A DNA stretch of 25,782 bases from a virus: IMG/VR virus record IMGVR_UViG_3300025083_004076, positions 1 through 25,782 of that record; one strand, written 5' to 3'. The notes beneath the pieces were generated by a model. The model did no database searches. It had not been told where the DNA came from and saw nothing but the letters and a program-made list of their open reading frames with translations. A program made the translations under genes and the position numbers. Shown here one piece after another: positions 1 through 6,681 of the stretch (positions within the stretch are counted from its first letter, which is position 1; every line of letters begins with the position of its first letter).

Positions 1-982
1 TTAAACCCAAATTGAGATAATGACCGAACTTAGCAACATTATTTGTTCTATCAAATCTAAGACCTGCGTATCTATAGTTTCCATCTGTGGCTCCAGCACC
101 CGCAATAGAATAAGCGTCTCCAGCAGGAGTCCAAGCTTGAACCGTCCCGACTACTTGAAGTTTAGTGTTGGGACTACTTGTTCCTATACCAACGTCACCA
201 TCTGACGTTAATCGCACTGCCTCAGAACTGTTTGGGCTAAGTTTTATAGGTTGTGTGGATAGTGTTTTAATATCTAATGAATAGCTACCCATCACACTAT
301 TGTAACCAAGAGATGTGCTTTGAGATTCACTTAATGAATAAGCACTTATGATTTTTGTTGTTCCTACATTATCATTAGATATGACCGATAATTTTTCGCT
401 TGGATCAGTTACTCCTATACCAACGTTGCCACCACCAAAGTGAGAATTGCCATTACTAGCTATAACAACTTTCTGTTGAGCTGAATTATCCCACAGGCTT
501 AATTTATTGTTGACTGAAGTCTGAGCGAGCCTTACATCTCCAGCTGCGGAATTTAAATAAAGAATATTATAGCTACCACCTTTAGGATGAATAAACGCTC
601 CAAAAGTATTAGTTGAAATATCTAACTGTGAGGATGTATCTCCTTTAAGGTTAAACACTCCACTACCAGAGATGTTTGCAACGCTAATATCTCGCGTTGA
701 TGTATTACCTTGAGCTAATACTTCGTCGAGAGTTTGATCGTCAGTCTCTGTCGAGAGAGGAGTATATCCTAAAGCGTCTACTATGGTAGCTGTTGTAATG
801 TTAGGCTGGTCCAGACTCGCATATTGACTTGCAGTTAGGTGATAATATTCACCTTGTTGACCACCTTGTATCCCATCTAAAGAGTTGTGAGTTGGGTTAT
901 TAACATCTAAATTAATCCCGGTGGCTGTAGCGACTGTTAAGTCCACATTTGGAGTTTCGGTTACTGTAACATTTATGCTCAT
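1..982 (-). CDS. Phage tail fibre-like protein (3' end beyond the window)
   Basis: I translated this frame by hand: 327 codons run open from an ATG at 982 to the left edge, so the C-terminus is missing. The N-terminal part carries GEYYHLTASQYASL (about residues 44-57), a motif common in phage tail fibres. The segment LDEVLAQGNTSTRDI (about 85-99) is another tail-fibre signature. The motif VGIG..(S/D)P..KL.V occurs twice (about 187-200 and 264-277); it is typical of beta-helical or triple-stranded fibre shafts, often found upstream of chaperone or adhesin tips. The start overlaps the stop of the upstream gene as ATGA. The likely role is host receptor recognition at the virion tail. The receptor-binding tip is not visible here. 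Confidence 0.85.
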   Translation of the reverse strand, partial: MSINVTVTETPNVDLTVATATGINLDVNNPTHNSLDGIQGGQQGEYYHLTASQYASLDQPNITTATIVDALGYTPLSTETDDQTLDEVLAQGNTSTRDISVANISGSGVFNLKGDTSSQLDISTNTFGAFIHPKGGSYNILYLNSAAGDVRLAQTSVNNKLSLWDNSAQQKVVIASNGNSHFGGGNVGIGVTDPSEKLSVISNDNVGTTKIISAYSLSESQSTSLGYNSVMGSYSLDIKTLSTQPIKLSPNSSEAVRLTSDGDVGIGTSSPNTKLQVVGTVQAWTPAGDAYSIAGAGATDGNYRYAGLRFDRTNNVAKFGHYLNLGL

Positions 983-1326
983 GGAAGAGGGGTGGCAGTT
1001 CCGTTAATAGTCGCTGCCCCATATAACAACCTATCAACACAACCATCTGATTTAATTAAAAATATATCGTAGGAGCTATAAGTCGCTTCCATAGCCTGAG
1101 TATCAGAACTATTTAAAGACATTTCAGCCCCACCATTTGGAGCATCTGTCTCTGTATAAGTGAATGTAGCCTGAACATGCTGGTCATAATCTCTATATAC
1201 CACTCCAGTCAAATAAATAGTATTACTTTGTAGGTCATAAGGGTCTCCTGAATCATCCTTCAAAGTTAAAGGGATATTAAGGCAAGCTCCCTGCTCAATA
1301 ACAATGTCATATTTTGTCCCAGCCAT
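979..1326 (-). CDS. Small beta-rich phage structural protein (hypothetical)
   Basis: This is a 115-aa protein without signal peptide or membrane segment. It opens with YDIVIEQGACLNIPLTLKDD, a pattern I recognise from small virion or tail-associated proteins of marine and other phages (YDIVxEQG followed by a beta-rich domain). Its 3' end overlaps the tail fibre start as ATGA, so the two are probably co-translated. The position directly upstream of the fibre suggests a connector or fibre-associated role, but this is inference. No Shine-Dalgarno sequence precedes the ATG. Confidence 0.65.
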   Translation of the reverse strand: MAGTKYDIVIEQGACLNIPLTLKDDSGDPYDLQSNTIYLTGVVYRDYDQHVQATFTYTETDAPNGGAEMSLNSSDTQAMEATYSSYDIFLIKSDGCVDRLLYGAATINGTATPLP

Positions 1327-1348
1327 TATTTTAAATTACACTAATTTA

Positions 1349-1663
1349 CTATTTCTTTAAGAATTTATCAGGATTCTTTTCGAACTTCTTCGCTAATGCA
1401 ATCAGTCCATTTGTAATCTCTGGAGCAACTACTCCAACTATACCATAAGAAATTGCCTTAATGAAATCACTTATAGGCGCATCATGCAACACAAACCACA
1501 AAATGCCTGACAATATAGCAGCAGCCAAAACATTCCTAAAAAAGCATTTTAAGGAAACTTTCCCCTTAAAAGTGAGCATCCGTACAATCATACCCGCTGC
1601 CCCAATAACAGGGATAATCCAACCTCCGTCCAAAAACTCCCTTATTATAACTTTAAAATCCAT
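1349..1663 (-). CDS. Holin-like membrane protein
   Basis: The product is 104 aa from the ATG at 1663; six more codons are available from a TTG at 1681, but the ATG is the more natural start. There are two clear hydrophobic segments (about residues 12-31 and 44-60), a weaker third (about 66-81), and a lysine-rich tail ending in KFLKK. A small multi-span protein with a charged C-terminus next to spanin-like and tail genes fits a phage holin; the pattern resembles the LydA-like group. Holins form the inner-membrane lesion that starts lysis. No endolysin gene is visible in this window. An unrelated small membrane protein cannot be excluded. Confidence 0.6.
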   Translation of the reverse strand: MDFKVIIREFLDGGWIIPVIGAAGMIVRMLTFKGKVSLKCFFRNVLAAAILSGILWFVLHDAPISDFIKAISYGIVGVVAPEITNGLIALAKKFEKNPDKFLKK

Positions 1664-1682
1664 GTAAGGTATATTACACAAA

Positions 1683-1711
1683 ATTTGATTTAAGTGTAAC
1701 TAAAATCAAAT
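1683..1711. promoter_or_regulatory. 29-bp near-perfect dyad between divergent genes
   Basis: The arms atttgattt (1683-1691) and aaatcaaat (1703-1711) are perfect reverse complements. Inside them a second pair, agt and act (1693-1695 and 1699-1701), continues the symmetry around a gta centre with one mismatch between the pairs. The dyad fills most of the gap between the minus-strand holin-like gene and the plus-strand gene, and its right arm overlaps that gene's ATG at 1710. This is the expected form of an operator controlling divergent transcription. It could also fold in RNA over the plus-strand start codon. Confidence 0.55.
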
Positions 1712-2438
1712 GGAGGAAAGAGATAAAAATCTTGAAGAAGCTATAGATTTCACTTTGAAATACTGTAATCCAGATGATAGCGATATAATCTCCGATCTTG
1801 ACAGGCATGCGCGAGAGACCGCTTGGGCGCTACTAGAAAAAATTAATAATTTAGAGAGTCAAGAATGTGTTTGTGAGGAGTGTGCATCTAAGATCATAGA
1901 AGAGGAAGTTGAATCTGTCCCTGAAGAGCAGGAAGAAACCAAAGAGGTTGAAGATGAATCTAACGTACAAAAACTGCTAGAGATAAATAAAAATAATAAA
2001 CAACTGACAAAAAAATCAAAAAACGTTACAGTAGGGGTTGGAGTTATAGCTGCTACAACTCAAAAAATGGCAGCGATGGGAACTGCTGGAATAATGACAA
2101 TTGCAAGCGGAACCTACTTCCAAGCCAAAACAGCAAAAACGGAAGGCATAGAGATAGCTGTTGTTACAGAACAAGAATATGGAGCGTTCTCCAAACTTAA
2201 TAGGTTTACCGAGTCAGTCTTAGGCATTTCAACCTTCGAAGGTATTAGAGAGTATGCTAAAAAAGGATATGGTGACATTAAAGGCTCTAACCCATCTTCT
2301 GAGAAGAGCGAAGAAAAGGAGGAACTCTCTGAAGAGGAGAAAATAAAGAGAGATAAGGAATTACTTAAAGCAAGGGAGGATCTTAAAATTAATTCAGATG
2401 AACCTCCTACTAATCCCCCAAAACTATCTGATTATTAA
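1710..2438 (+). CDS. Hypothetical acidic protein with central hydrophobic segment
   Basis: I do not recognise this 242-aa protein. The first third is acidic and includes a cysteine cluster (C53, C55, C58) followed by a run of glutamates (about residues 62-83). A hydrophobic, Gly/Ala/Met-rich stretch lies at about 105-137 and could insert in or lie on a membrane. The C-terminus is again strongly charged (about 195-230) with a proline-rich end. It is the first gene of a three-gene plus-strand island against an otherwise minus-strand genome. The ATG has no upstream Shine-Dalgarno and overlaps the dyad at 1683-1711. It may be a membrane-associated accessory protein, but no function can be assigned. 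Confidence 0.6.
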   Translation: MEERDKNLEEAIDFTLKYCNPDDSDIISDLDRHARETAWALLEKINNLESQECVCEECASKIIEEEVESVPEEQEETKEVEDESNVQKLLEINKNNKQLTKKSKNVTVGVGVIAATTQKMAAMGTAGIMTIASGTYFQAKTAKTEGIEIAVVTEQEYGAFSKLNRFTESVLGISTFEGIREYAKKGYGDIKGSNPSSEKSEEKEELSEEEKIKRDKELLKAREDLKINSDEPPTNPPKLSDY

Positions 2439-2440
2439 TC

Positions 2441-2635
2441 ATGGAAGAAATATTCGACAAAATTTTAGCACCCTATATGTCCTCGATGCCTGAATTTGTA
2501 ATCGCGGTAATGGGCCTAGTTGGAACACTTGCGTTTTTAGCGCCAGAAGATAGTAGGTTAAGTAGATTACTTAGCAAATTTAGTGGGTTGCTATCAAAAT
2601 TTAAAAACTATTTACTTAAAAAACTTAAAAAATGA
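2441..2635 (+). CDS. Small single-span membrane protein (holin-like or accessory)
   Basis: This 64-aa protein has one hydrophobic segment (about residues 18-35) followed by a basic, amphipathic C-terminus ending in KNYLLKKLKK. It starts 2 nt after the preceding stop and its TGA overlaps the ATG of the PEP-CTERM gene as ATGA, so it belongs to the same plus-strand unit. Size and charge layout fit small phage membrane proteins such as holins or antiholins. A second holin-like gene lies on the opposite strand nearby (1349-1663). An exclusion or export-related function is equally possible. Confidence 0.5.
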   Translation: MEEIFDKILAPYMSSMPEFVIAVMGLVGTLAFLAPEDSRLSRLLSKFSGLLSKFKNYLLKKLKK

Positions 2636-3366
2636 AAAAATTAATACCCCTGCTATTGCCAATATTTGTTATATCTTGTTTTTGTAAAGCAGCTATCGTT
2701 ACCTTTACAGGTGGGACGGCAAATTTAGAATCAGGTGGCACTATAATCACAACTACGACTTCTAAAAATTATGGAGTCATTAGCTATCAAGAGCAGTCTG
2801 TTATTCTTGAATATGTTTCGCCTACCGAAGATTGGAGTTTTCAAACTGTAGGTGATTATTATGATGTGGGGAATGACGTTATTCACGGTCATTGGAATGC
2901 AATCTCTACTATAGAAATTTCTCTTCAAAATAACACTCCTTTTGATTTACAGTATTTTCAAATAACTTCAAATACTTCTGTTGGTGGGCAACCAGCTACA
3001 AATGAAGAGAATATTGGAATTCAAGGTTACTTAAATGGCTCTCCCGCTACAGAGACATATGGTTTACCTAGCGTAGATTGGGGCGCAGGAAGCACTAGAG
3101 ATGTTTTCCTACCCAGCTCTTTTAATAATGTCGATAAAGTTGTTATCTTTGATAGAGGTATATCAGGCGCTCATACTGGAAATTCAGATTGTCCTGATTG
3201 TGGTAATTCAGGTTTTTGTTTTGGAATGGACAATTTTGTGTTTGATGAAGCTGTCCCTAATTCTCTTGTTCAAGGTAATGGGACTACATTACCAGTAGTC
3301 CCAGAAGCTAATTCTTTACTATTTTTAACTGTAGCTTTACTACCTCTATTCAGAAGGAAGCGCTAA
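2632..3366 (+). CDS. Secreted PEP-CTERM protein
   Basis: The 244-aa protein has an N-terminal signal peptide (MKKLIPLLLPIFVIS, with plausible cleavage after A20). It ends with VPE at 223-225, a hydrophobic helix at about 227-240 and a basic tail RRKR. This tripartite end is the PEP-CTERM sorting signal, processed by exosortase in Gram-negative bacteria such as Verrucomicrobiota. The middle is beta-rich and ends in FCFGMDNFVFDE, typical of PEP-CTERM extracellular domains, with cysteines C187, C190 and C196. VISC at 13-16 also fits a lipobox, but the downstream Ala cleavage site suits this family better. The gene ends at TAA 3364-3366, directly abutting the stop of the opposing gene. It is probably captured from a host. 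Confidence 0.75.
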   Translation: MKKLIPLLLPIFVISCFCKAAIVTFTGGTANLESGGTIITTTTSKNYGVISYQEQSVILEYVSPTEDWSFQTVGDYYDVGNDVIHGHWNAISTIEISLQNNTPFDLQYFQITSNTSVGGQPATNEENIGIQGYLNGSPATETYGLPSVDWGAGSTRDVFLPSSFNNVDKVVIFDRGISGAHTGNSDCPDCGNSGFCFGMDNFVFDEAVPNSLVQGNGTTLPVVPEANSLLFLTVALLPLFRRKR

Positions 3367-3618
3367 TTATTGATTGTAAACTTCGCGCTCTAACTTCCTA
3401 TAACGAGCGTCTGAATGCCAAACTTCGTCAGTCTGGGGAGTGTAAACTCCTTCCTCAGTCTGAATCGGCTGACCCGCCTTCAGATTCAAGGAAGACGGCT
3501 GATATATGTTTAAACTGCTTGTTTTCGGTGAGGAGCTGCCCCCGCAAGAAGTCAGCGCGATCACTGGACTCATTGTCGCCAATATCCCGTAGCTTTTCAA
3601 TTTCTTCGATAAGTTCAT
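3367..3618 (-). CDS. Candidate outer-membrane spanin lipoprotein (Rz1-like)
   Basis: The 83-aa product has a basic N-terminus, a hydrophobic stretch and the lipobox LTSC (cysteine 25), followed by GGSSSP and a short periplasmic region ending in DEVWHSDARYRKLEREVYNQ. This is the layout of a small outer-membrane lipoprotein. It is read in a different frame on the same strand as the 89-aa ORF at 3455-3724 and overlaps it by 164 nt, the arrangement of nested Rz/Rz1 spanin pairs that fuse the membranes at lysis. The position next to the holin-like gene agrees. The call is structural and rests on no remembered close homologue. Confidence 0.5.
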   Translation of the reverse strand: MNLSKKLKSYGILATMSPVIALTSCGGSSSPKTSSLNIYQPSSLNLKAGQPIQTEEGVYTPQTDEVWHSDARYRKLEREVYNQ

Positions 3619-3724
3619 GTTTTCTTTTGTTATGTTTCTCTGTAATTTCAGAGAATGCGAGTTTATTTCTCAACTTGAGGTATAACTCCACGCTTTTCAA
3701 TACAGATTTAATTAGAGATACCAT
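3455..3724 (-). CDS. Candidate inner spanin partner or lysis-associated coiled-coil protein
   Basis: This 89-aa protein starts with an amphipathic, moderately hydrophobic segment (VSLIKSVLKSVELYLKLRNK) followed by a charged, probably coiled-coil region (about residues 25-70). An Rz-type inner spanin would have an N-terminal membrane anchor and a periplasmic coiled coil. The coiled coil is plausible here but the anchor is weak. Support comes mainly from the overlapping lipoprotein gene in another frame. It starts 7 nt after the epimerase stop, and a TATAATA-like stretch precedes the ATG. Confidence 0.4.
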   Translation of the reverse strand: MVSLIKSVLKSVELYLKLRNKLAFSEITEKHNKRKHELIEEIEKLRDIGDNESSDRADFLRGQLLTENKQFKHISAVFLESEGGSADSD

Positions 3725-3731
3725 TACTTTA

Positions 3732-4532
3732 TTATATACACTCTAAGACTTGTTTCCAATCCATTTCTCCAATCACAGATATCAGCTTTGTAATGTCTGC
3801 TTGGGTAAATTTTTGATACTTGCCCTTAAGTTTTGTGGGCATCGCTATCTGCTTGACTTTCGCACCAGAATTTTCTGCCATTTTGTCAGCAATATCTTTA
3901 AAAGAAACAGAGTTACCAGTCCCAACATTAAAAACCCCACTATTATCGTGATGAAGCATCCTATAATGAACCTCACAAACATCTTCCACATGCACGAAGT
4001 CTCTACTAGCTTTTCCCCTAAATACTTTGATCTCGCCATTTTCTTGAATTTGTTTGATGAATTTGGTTATTGGACTCGCTTGATCCCCTTTATGCTCTTC
4101 ATGTGGGCCATAGACATTAAAGTAGCGAAATCCTTGGTAGGGATGGTCTTCGTTTAAAAGCCAGTTGTCAAACATATATTTGCTATAAGCATAAGGATTT
4201 AGTGGGACGCAGAACTGATCCTCTTCAAAAGTCTCTGCTGCACCATAAACAGAAGCACTACTAGAATATTGGAATTTAATATCCATATTAGCACACAATT
4301 GATAAAGTGTGCCAGAGAATATAAAATTCTCATTTAATATCTTTTTTAAATCAGTCTCCGTGGTGCTTGAATTAGCTCCAAGATGGATAACCGCATCAAT
4401 ACCATTCAAAGGAGGTAAGTTAGCCCCAAACTTAATGTCGTAAGGAACGACCTCTAATCCTCTTTTCTCAAGATAAGGACAGAGATTTTTGCCAATAAAA
4501 CCTTCGCTACCAGTAACTAATACCCTTTTCAC
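3732..4532 (-). CDS. hldD: ADP-L-glycero-D-manno-heptose 6-epimerase (HldD family)
   Basis: This is an extended SDR epimerase of 266 aa, shorter than the roughly 310 aa of the cellular enzyme. The NAD(P)-binding motif GSEGFIG lies at 8-14, SSSASVYG at about 90-97 and the catalytic YxxxK at Y114/K118. The family-specific blocks GFRYFNVYGPHEEHKGD and KLKGKYQKFTQADITKL match HldD closely. The enzyme inverts C6 of ADP-D-glycero-D-manno-heptose, giving the heptose donor for LPS inner core. Translation starts at GTG (4532). The gene is separated from the main glycan cassette and sits near the lysis genes. In the phage it may alter host LPS or supply heptose; substrate use is inferred from family. 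Confidence 0.88.
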   Translation of the reverse strand: MKRVLVTGSEGFIGKNLCPYLEKRGLEVVPYDIKFGANLPPLNGIDAVIHLGANSSTTETDLKKILNENFIFSGTLYQLCANMDIKFQYSSSASVYGAAETFEEDQFCVPLNPYAYSKYMFDNWLLNEDHPYQGFRYFNVYGPHEEHKGDQASPITKFIKQIQENGEIKVFRGKASRDFVHVEDVCEVHYRMLHHDNSGVFNVGTGNSVSFKDIADKMAENSGAKVKQIAMPTKLKGKYQKFTQADITKLISVIGEMDWKQVLECI

Positions 4533-4544
4533 AAAGGTATTATA

Positions 4545-5516
4545 TTAGAGTTCGCCTTCGTCCTCTACAATTTCTTTTACTGATTCTAAGAATGGATAGC
4601 CATTCAATAAATCTTGATGCTCTGCGAAAGACTCGTCATCCCAACACCACTGAGAAAACTGTTCGTCCTCATCCCAAGCGATGACCTCTTCTGAAGCCAT
4701 TGAACTAACAGGTTTTTTAGACCAAAATTTACAACTCCAGTAACGAGGAGTAGTTTTATCTTTAGCTGTATCGCACTTGTGTCGAGCACGGAAATTACGG
4801 CGACGATCTGGGTCATCACGCTTAATCTCCATGTTAGGGTCACCAAATTTAACCATGATGACGTTGCCAGTTTTGGGGTTCTTTACATAAACGCCAAACT
4901 TCTTTTTGCCACCTTTTAAGCGGAAAGGCTTATTTAAAGTTTTTTTTTCTGCTTCTGTATACTCAAGATCTTCAATGTCTTGATCGGATTGCCCTGAAGC
5001 ATCAACCTTTTGAAGGTCAAGACGAGCGCAAGCAAAATCAAGCTCGTCAAAATCAACAAAGGCGTTGCTTGGGTCTTCCAAATAATAATCCTCAGATCCT
5101 TTGGCAACATCTTGATCTGCTGCGCGGTAAGACTTCTTGACTTTACCTCCACGCACCATCTTTAGGAACATATTAACCCTAGCCATCGCCCACTGACCTC
5201 TAGTCTTACCGGGCCTATGGCTAGAGCTGAATGCACCCGCACCTCGACGGTATATTTTTTTAAGTTGTGTAAGAGAAACTTTTTTAGAATACTTCTCGTT
5301 ATGCTCCTTAACTTTATTCTTAAGGGACGTTATAATCTTCTCTGAAAAAGTAATTTTTTTTCCATCTTTACCCGCACTACCCTTTTTGTTCTTGCTAGAA
5401 CCTTTTTTACGCTCACTAGGCTTTGCTGGAGTTTGTGCTCCACCTTTAGGCCCAGATCGCTTGGCAGCTTGAGACTCAAGAAATTCCTTAGCTTCTTTAG
5501 AGAAATCGTATTCCAT
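4545..5516 (-). CDS. Conserved two-module phage protein of unknown function
   Basis: The product is 323 aa from the ATG at 5516 (a TTG lies just upstream). The first 55 residues are rich in Lys, Ser and Gly. A first module (about 80-120) contains YRRGAGAFSSSHRPG and WAMARVNMFL. A second module (about 206-265) contains FGDPNMEIKRDD, RRNFRARHKCD and YWSCKFW. Both blocks are familiar to me from conserved proteins of large marine and T4-like phages, sometimes linked to head proteins, but no function is established that I can name. The C-terminus is acidic and Trp-rich. It stands between the heptose epimerase and small hypothetical genes. Confidence 0.7.
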   Translation of the reverse strand: MEYDFSKEAKEFLESQAAKRSGPKGGAQTPAKPSERKKGSSKNKKGSAGKDGKKITFSEKIITSLKNKVKEHNEKYSKKVSLTQLKKIYRRGAGAFSSSHRPGKTRGQWAMARVNMFLKMVRGGKVKKSYRAADQDVAKGSEDYYLEDPSNAFVDFDELDFACARLDLQKVDASGQSDQDIEDLEYTEAEKKTLNKPFRLKGGKKKFGVYVKNPKTGNVIMVKFGDPNMEIKRDDPDRRRNFRARHKCDTAKDKTTPRYWSCKFWSKKPVSSMASEEVIAWDEDEQFSQWCWDDESFAEHQDLLNGYPFLESVKEIVEDEGEL

Positions 5517-5531
5517 CAAAGGATGTTACAC

Positions 5532-5714
5532 TTATTTTTTAAAAACTTCGTTATAACTTTGAAGTTTTTCTTCATCAGTCATCTTACTAAGCTTTTGGTC
5601 AACTTCTTGGTTTACCAAGGTAGAAACAATTTCAATCAGCTCGGCAAAAGTTAAATTACTTGTAATATGATTTACGAAGGCTTCACGAAGCTCTTGTTCT
5701 TGCTCTGGAGACAT
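5532..5714 (-). CDS. Small acidic hypothetical phage protein
   Basis: This 60-aa, probably all-helical protein starts MSPEQEQELREAF, with no signal peptide or membrane segment. The ATG shares one base with the stop of the upstream repeat protein (TAATG), which supports it as a real, translationally coupled gene. Short acidic helical proteins of this kind are common in phages; the function is unknown. Confidence 0.6.
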   Translation of the reverse strand: MSPEQEQELREAFVNHITSNLTFAELIEIVSTLVNQEVDQKLSKMTDEEKLQSYNEVFKK

Positions 5715-6109
5715 TATTTCTGTAGCGCTTTACTTTTATAAATCCGTAGATCAGGTTGATTATCCTTCTCTTTGAATTTATTCTTGAAAATAACGATTTC
5801 CGTCTTTTCATCTTTTACCGATAGGCTTCCAGAATAAAAAGGTTTATCGTCACCTTTACGCCACAAAGCCCCGATTTCACGTTCTGACCAGTCATCATTA
5901 GTCTGGGTAGAATCTTGAGGTCTACTCAGATAGATCCGAAGATCAGGTTGGGCATCTTTCTCCTTAAACTTATTCTGAAAAATTACAATTTCAGTCGTAG
6001 AACCAGAAACGGTAAAGTTACCAGAATAAAATGGCTTTTCGCCACCTTTACGCCAAAGAGCACCAACTTCTCGGTCGCTCCATTCACTATTTTTTTTATT
6101 TTCTTCCAT
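5714..6109 (-). CDS. Tandem-duplicated DUF736-like domain protein
   Basis: The 131-aa protein consists of two copies of a 51-residue unit, residues 10-60 and 74-124, each starting WS.RE(I/V)GALWRKG and ending with NKFKEKD.QPDLRIY. I count 38 of 51 positions identical between the copies. The unit resembles single-domain proteins of phages and plasmids with the pattern GALW..., YxSG..., FxNK, PDxRIY, close to the DUF736 type. Between the copies is a polar linker rich in Asp, Ser and Thr. The role is unknown; a small beta-barrel binding protein is likely. The start lies inside the end of the upstream 53-aa gene (14-nt overlap). Confidence 0.65.
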   Translation of the reverse strand: MEENKKNSEWSDREVGALWRKGGEKPFYSGNFTVSGSTTEIVIFQNKFKEKDAQPDLRIYLSRPQDSTQTNDDWSEREIGALWRKGDDKPFYSGSLSVKDEKTEIVIFKNKFKEKDNQPDLRIYKSKALQK

Positions 6110-6257
6110 GAGCCTTTAAGTAATCTTTGATTAAATGTTTTTTGTCGTGAGGGAGTTCAGTATACCGCTTTTTAACACGCTTGTAAACTCTTTTCATGAC
6201 GGGGTTTGCTTGAAAGGAAATCAAGCTTCTCAAATATCTTGAAGTAGACCCACTCAT
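6096..6257 (-). CDS. Small basic phage protein (53 aa)
   Basis: A hand translation from the ATG at 6257 gives 53 codons before TAA at 6098-6096. The protein is basic, with VMKRVYKRVKKRYTELPHDK in the middle and KDYLKAHGRK at the end, a pattern I recognise in short conserved phage proteins. The ATG shares one base with the stop of the upstream gene (TAATG), and the 3' end overlaps the next gene by 14 nt. Both facts support a real coupled gene. The function is unknown. Confidence 0.65.
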   Translation of the reverse strand: MSGSTSRYLRSLISFQANPVMKRVYKRVKKRYTELPHDKKHLIKDYLKAHGRK

Positions 6258-6466
6258 TACCGACTAAATGAAACCTTGTCAAGGCTGGTTTTAGCGAAAC
6301 GACGAATTAAGCCATTATTTCGGTCAAACACCTGAATATAGTTACCAGTTTCTCCACGGAACTGAGCATTCAAAGTTTCTCCTTGAGTGGTTTGAAGGCC
6401 GAAGAAGCGACCACGGGTTCCACGAATAAGACTTAAGGCAGTTTTCTGCTTTCGATTTAATTTCAT
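6257..6466 (-). CDS. Small basic phage protein (69 aa)
   Basis: The protein is 69 aa, starting with a basic helix (MKLNRKQKTALSLIRGTRGR). A beta-rich region follows with GETLNAQFRGETGNYIQVFD and a closing RRFAKTSLDKVSF. It looks like a small SH3-like or nucleic-acid-associated fold. It is coupled by TAATG to the downstream 53-aa gene. I know no function for it. Confidence 0.6.
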   Translation of the reverse strand: MKLNRKQKTALSLIRGTRGRFFGLQTTQGETLNAQFRGETGNYIQVFDRNNGLIRRFAKTSLDKVSFSR

Positions 6467-6528
6467 AACACGTTATTCTAAGTGGAATTAGGGCTTTGTC
6501 AACTAAAAAGTCAAACAATTCGTCGTGG

Positions 6529-6681
6529 TCAATCGGCTTCGACGCAAAAAATAGGTTCAGCATCTGCTTCAACATCAAAAGGGGCATCCACAGATTCGCA
6601 ATGAAAAACTTTTGTATATCCGTCCCCCTCCATATTGCCCCCACAGTTAGGGCAACAGAAAAACATTTGTTCTCCGTTCAT
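6529..6681 (-). CDS. Small cysteine-rich putative zinc protein (50 aa)
   Basis: Hand translation from the ATG at 6681 to TGA at 6531-6529 gives 50 aa with CCPNCGG (C9, C10, C13), H27-C28 and C46, followed by an acidic end. The CPxCG knuckle with a second Cys/His pair suggests zinc binding. The ATG overlaps the stop of the Clp-like gene as ATGA, so it is the last gene of the replication operon. The 62 nt to the next gene (6467-6528) hold nothing I can identify. Confidence 0.65.
   Translation of the reverse strand: MNGEQMFFCCPNCGGNMEGDGYTKVFHCESVDAPFDVEADAEPIFCVEAD

Noticed and set aside
1664-1681. Six-residue TTG extension of the holin-like gene
   Set aside because: The ATG at 1663 is a better start and the extra residues add no recognisable feature.
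3367-3420. Possible bidirectional terminator at the convergent stops
   Set aside because: Only a 5-bp cgctc/gagcg stem with a long loop was found, and it lies within coding sequence.
3750-4157. 135-aa plus-strand ORF
   Set aside because: Antisense to the HldD-family gene, whose motifs are unambiguous.
3725-4545. TATAATA-like boxes just before the starts at 3724 and 4532
   Set aside because: They lie too near the start codons and have no consistent partner box; expected by chance in AT-rich DNA.
6342-6644. 100-aa minus-strand ORF
   Set aside because: It overlaps the coherent 50-aa zinc protein and the 69-aa gene in another frame, and its sequence looks random; treated as a shadow.
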